Positions 14,801 through 15,194 of a stretch of 15,194 bases of DNA are shown in pieces; position 1 is the stretch's first letter, and each line of letters begins with the position of its first letter. Origin of the DNA: JBQTHI01 sp052390035 (GTDB lineage: Bacteria > Actinomycetota > Acidimicrobiia > Spongiisociales > ZC4RG35); NCBI GenBank assembly GCA_052390035.1, contig JBQTHI010000114.1:1-15194 (forward strand). Reading direction: 5' to 3'. The notes beneath the pieces are model-generated. The model had not been told where the DNA came from, did not search any database, and was given only the letters and a program-made list of their open reading frames with translations. The translations under genes and the position numbers were made by a program.

Positions 14801-15194
14801 TCATGGGAGGCTCAGAGTATCGAGCAACATCTCTACCCATGGCAAGCGACGACGGGCAAGCACCAGGTCACTCGGATCGTCCAGGTCCACGGCCAGCCTC
14901 GGGCCAATCACGACGATCGGGTCGCGCCCGGCTAACGCAGCCAGATGACGGTGGAAGCTGGCCACCCCGTAAGCGAACGGGAACCCCGTCATGTTGGCGC
15001 CCAGAAGGCTGGTTCCCCCGTCGCGGCTCGGGGCGATCACCGACTGGCCGTTGGCGACAGCCGCAACCACGGGCGCCAGCACCGTGCCATCGATGAAGGG
15101 CAGATCGGCATGACAGATCAGCCAGGGCCCCTTGGGCAGGGAACCGACAAATGACCGCGCAGCTCGGTTGAGGTCGGAGCCCTTCTCGACCCTC
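14801..15194 (-). CDS. cofC: 2-phospho-L-lactate guanylyltransferase-like enzyme, C-terminal part (5' end beyond edge)
   Basis: C-terminal 130 residues of a CofC/FbiD-type nucleotidyltransferase, which activates phospholactate (or phosphoenolpyruvate in actinobacteria) for coenzyme F420 synthesis. Visible motifs are GSDLNRAA, WLICHADLPFI (the metal-binding ADLP), APSRDGGTSLLG, FPFAYGVASFHRH and GPRLAVDLDDPSDL, in family order. The reading frame is open to the right edge, so the N-terminal nucleotide-binding strand and start lie outside. In actinobacteria the gene is also called fbiD. The downstream LmbE-family gene starts 13 bases on and is likely co-transcribed. The assignment is on motif order rather than alignment; another CofC-like GTP transferase is the main alternative. 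Confidence 0.85.
   Translation of the reverse strand, partial: RVEKGSDLNRAARSFVGSLPKGPWLICHADLPFIDGTVLAPVVAAVANGQSVIAPSRDGGTSLLGANMTGFPFAYGVASFHRHLAALAGRDPIVVIGPRLAVDLDDPSDLVLARRRLPWVEMLLDTLSLP

Overview
The window looks like chromosomal DNA from a high-GC actinobacterium. The evidence is a WhiB-family iron-sulfur regulator, a Bpa/PafE-type proteasome activator, the end of a CofC/FbiD-type coenzyme F420 enzyme, a large-cytochrome succinate dehydrogenase of the kind also found in mycobacteria, and an actinobacterial-style Tad pilus operon without a secretin. The gene set would fit a deep branch such as Acidimicrobiia, but that placement is inference and no marker gene settles it. There are no insertion sequences, phage genes or CRISPR arrays.

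Layout. Positions 1-2645 (minus strand) hold sdhC followed by sdhA, with sdhA cut by the left edge. Positions 2646-2807 are a divergent regulatory region, followed by a WhiB-like regulator (plus). A Bpa-like gene (minus) and a small helix-turn-helix gene (plus) then diverge from a shared 103-bp region. Next come an unrecognised 182-residue protein (minus) and, divergent from it, a compact plus-strand Tad pilus operon at 4521-11227. It runs cpaB, cpaE/tadZ, cpaF/tadA, tadB, tadC, flp pilin, two TadE-like pseudopilins, a TadG-like N-terminal protein and a small membrane-anchored protein. Almost every junction is an ATGA or GTGA overlap. The exceptions are the pilin, which has a 17-bp gap and the best ribosome binding site in the operon, and two longer overlaps at the pilin/tadE and tadE/tadE junctions.

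The operon runs convergently into a DM13-domain gene (minus), with which it shares a CTAG stop. Two tRNA genes (Gln-CTG, Glu-CTC) follow on the plus strand, then an SDR oxidoreductase (minus) lacking the usual catalytic Tyr, a MalK/UgpC-type ABC ATPase (plus), a LmbE-family deacetylase (minus) and the C-terminal part of cofC/fbiD (minus), which is cut by the right edge.

How they work together. The Tad genes should build a thin adhesive Flp pilus: TadZ/CpaE localises the machine, CpaF powers it, TadB and TadC form the inner-membrane platform, and Flp and the TadE-like proteins are the fibre and minor subunits. The prepilin peptidase (TadV/CpaA) is not in the window. The other genes are mostly housekeeping. 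I see no convincing undescribed multi-gene system. The points most worth a second look are unusual residues in otherwise familiar families (CpaE Walker A, TadE1 position +5, SDR Tyr to Phe, Bpa GLYL tail), the two unrecognised proteins flanking the Tad operon, and the palindromes in the sdhC-whiB intergenic region. No intergenic stretch exceeds 300 bases.
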